The notes under the pieces were generated by a model. That model ran no database searches. It saw only the letters and a list, made by a program, of their open reading frames with translations, and had not been told where the DNA came from. A program made the position numbers and the translations under genes. From Prevotella sp. (GTDB lineage: Bacteria > Bacteroidota > Bacteroidia > Bacteroidales > Bacteroidaceae), in the NCBI GenBank assembly GCA_017428925.1, contig JAFRPY010000008.1:62001-126000 (forward strand): a stretch of DNA of 64,000 bases, given 5' to 3'. Each line of letters begins with the position of its first letter. The stretch's first letter is position 1. Shown piece by piece: positions 62,322-64,000 of this stretch.

Positions 62322-63678
62322 GTTCTTCTTCCATATCCTGGTCCAGTTGATTGCTCCACAGGTATTTTCTGGTTTCTTTGACTATGACGTTGCTCAGGAA
62401 CAACAGGCAAAGCAGGTTTGGAATAGCCATTAGCGCGTTCATGCAGTCGGCAATATTCCATACAATGCCGAGGTTCAGCACGGCTCCCACGAAAATGAGC
62501 AGGATGTAAACGATTCGGTAGCCCAATGTCCAGCGTCCTCCCTTCAGGTACTCGATGGCACGTTCGCCGTAGAGTTCCCATCCGAGGATGGTTGAGAAGG
62601 CAAAGGTGAGCAGTCCGAAAGTAAGCAGCGGTGAGCCGATATAGGGAATCTTCGAGAAGGCCAGTTTGGTGAGTGTGGCACCATTGTCGTAGCTGATATC
62701 AGGATAGGCGATGACCGAAGAAACGATGACCAGTCCGGTAAGGGCACAGATGACTACGGTGTCCCAGAACGTTCCACTCGATGATACCAAAGCCTGTCGC
62801 ACGGGGTTGCGCGTCTTGGCAGCAGAGGCCACAATGGGCGCCGAACCCATACCCGACTCGTTTGAGAACAGTCCGCGGGCAATACCGAAGCGGGCAGCCA
62901 TCATGACGGTTGTCCCTACGAATCCACCTCCTGCAGCTTCAGGTGTGAACGCCGACTCACAGATGAGCTTCAACGCGGGCCATACGTATTCACTATTCAT
63001 GAAGAGAATCACGATGCAGCCGACGACATAGAAGAATGCCATGAAGGGCACAAGCATCTCACACACACGGGCGATGCTCTTGATGCCGCCTAGGATAACC
63101 AGTCCCGCCATGAGTGCGATAGCTACTCCGGTAATCACGGGCGAAACGGAATAAGTCTCAGCCGTCAGCGTGGCAATGGCGTTGGCCTGAACGGTGTTGC
63201 CGATACCAAATGCTGCCACAGCGGTGAAGACGGCAAACAGCACAGCCATCCACTTCCATCCCAGTCCGCGCTCCAGCGCATACATCGGGCCCCCATACAC
63301 TTTCCCGTTCTCCTTCTTTACGCGATATTTCACCGCGAGCAAACCTTCAGCATACTTCGTCGAGATGCCGAACAGTCCCGTGAGCCAGCACCACAGCACG
63401 GCACCTGGTCCTCCGAGTGCTACGGCTGTGGCCACACCCACGATGTTACCCGTACCAATGGTGGCAGCAAGAGCCGTGGCCAGCGCACCAAACTGCGACA
63501 CGTCGCCATCGGATTCCTTGTCGCGATGGAGCGTCAGCTTGATAGCTTTCCAGATATACATCTGAGGGAAGCGCAGCCTTATGGTGAGATAAATATGAGT
63601 GCCCAGCAAAAGGATAATCATGGGCCATCCCCATAACAATCCGCTCAGGTCGGCAAACAGTTGGTTTAGCGTATCCAT
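62314..63678 (-). CDS. Alanine/glycine:cation symporter (AGCS family)
   Basis: A 454-residue sodium- or proton-coupled amino acid carrier with about ten membrane helices. Family landmarks: GTHIYLTIRLRFPQ near residue 25, GALATALAATIGTGNIVGVATA near 65, the GGPGAVLWCWLTGLFGISTKYAE signature near 90 (given in part), and FSNESGMGSAPIVASAAKT near 270. The frame is open to 63732, but the Met at 63678 fits the family start MDTLNQ. It lies about 60 bp after the truncated DUF4230-like gene on the same strand and converges with the CcdA-like gene, overlapping it by 8 bp. Confidence 0.93.
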   Translation of the reverse strand: MDTLNQLFADLSGLLWGWPMIILLLGTHIYLTIRLRFPQMYIWKAIKLTLHRDKESDGDVSQFGALATALAATIGTGNIVGVATAVALGGPGAVLWCWLTGLFGISTKYAEGLLAVKYRVKKENGKVYGGPMYALERGLGWKWMAVLFAVFTAVAAFGIGNTVQANAIATLTAETYSVSPVITGVAIALMAGLVILGGIKSIARVCEMLVPFMAFFYVVGCIVILFMNSEYVWPALKLICESAFTPEAAGGGFVGTTVMMAARFGIARGLFSNESGMGSAPIVASAAKTRNPVRQALVSSSGTFWDTVVICALTGLVIVSSVIAYPDISYDNGATLTKLAFSKIPYIGSPLLTFGLLTFAFSTILGWELYGERAIEYLKGGRWTLGYRIVYILLIFVGAVLNLGIVWNIADCMNALMAIPNLLCLLFLSNVIVKETRKYLWSNQLDQDMEEELS

Positions 63679-63737
63679 TTCTGTGTGATTTGATTTCTGA
63701 ACAAGTGATTTATTACGTTTTCCAGCAGCCAAACGGA

Positions 63738-64000
63738 CTACGGTTGCAGGTCCTCGAACGTGATGGACACATTCTCGTAGCCCAGCGAGCGCATCAGATG
63801 GTAGAACTGCCGCGAGGCATTCTCACGAGCGCTGCCGATGTTGGTTCCCGTCAGGCAGCGTTCCTTCATCTTCGCTATTGCCCGGTGGTACATATCCTCG
63901 CGAACCTTATCGTCCCATGTACCGCTTTCGTAGAACGATTCCGTACGTGCCTCGTCGATGAAGTTCTCGTCGAGCAGTTCTATCGGGGGCAGCGTCACCA
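63738..64000 (-). CDS. DUF4230-like protein, C-terminal fragment (cut by the window end)
   Basis: The last 86 or so residues of a protein whose start lies beyond the window. The frame is open to the edge, and the GTG at 63998 is not taken as a start. The fragment has PPIELLDENFIDEARTESFYESG followed by a helical stretch with GSARENASRQFYHLMRSLGYENVSITFE, resembling the C-terminus of DUF4230 proteins, which are membrane-anchored and of unknown function. It is upstream of and probably co-transcribed with the AGCS symporter. Confidence 0.65.
   Translation of the reverse strand, partial: VTLPPIELLDENFIDEARTESFYESGTWDDKVREDMYHRAIAKMKERCLTGTNIGSARENASRQFYHLMRSLGYENVSITFEDLQP

Overview
This window is chromosomal DNA from a member of the Bacteroidales, most likely a Prevotella-type gut or rumen bacterium. 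The evidence is a SusC/SusD polysaccharide utilization locus, lipoproteins with acidic residues after the lipobox Cys, the absence of Shine-Dalgarno sequences, and at least nine promoters of the Bacteroidota form TTTG-N19/20-TAnnTTTG. No tRNA, rRNA, CRISPR array, transposase, integrase or phage gene was seen. The assignment below family level is inference.

Layout. 57-4864 (minus): sppA-lpxK-punA-thiL, an envelope, purine salvage and thiamine operon behind one good promoter. 5116-7077: groES-groEL. 7078-7449: a promoter-to-terminator unit that may be a small RNA or an attenuator. 7450-10796: a sugar kinase fused to a RapZ C-terminal domain, a SpoU rRNA methylase on the other strand, and a MurU-like nucleotidyltransferase, together resembling cell-wall amino-sugar salvage. 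10820-13538: a complete GMP synthase followed by a glutaminase-less GMP synthase. This stretch and the gap after it (to 14219) are rich in small repeats. 14220-16464: dnaB and an SGNH hydrolase. 16526-23763: an attenuated branched-chain amino acid operon (Ile-rich leader peptide, terminator, leuA, leuC, leuD, a citramalate-synthase-like gene, leuB) and a TPR protein. 23770-28228: mltG, a GH77 amylomaltase and a HAD phosphatase. 28470-31368 (minus): two tandem Dcu C4-dicarboxylate carriers. 31522-31756: a roughly 200-nt candidate structured RNA. 31860-39367: ileS, a DksA-like protein, lspA, a DUF4296-like lipoprotein, a 67-residue orphan, a PAP2 protein and a transpeptidase-only penicillin-binding protein.

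39573-61598 is best read as a xyloglucan utilization locus. A LacI regulator with a likely operator in its own promoter precedes SusC, SusD, an IPT/TIG surface glycan-binding protein, a BACON-GH5 endoglucanase and a PA14-containing GH31 alpha-xylosidase. A FAD/Fe-S lactate or glycolate-type dehydrogenase and an orphan lipoprotein follow. A second module with its own promoter then adds a GH2 beta-galactosidase-like enzyme and a YicI-like GH31. The window ends with a CcdA-like membrane protein, an AGCS amino acid:cation symporter and a truncated DUF4230-like gene.

The least explained material is non-coding: three arrays of 22-bp hairpin-forming units behind unrelated genes, a GC-rich palindrome family with one copy inserted in frame in guaA, a 25-bp inverted-repeat element, and two small transcription units with their own promoter and terminator. 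All calls come from reading the sequence; no database search was run.
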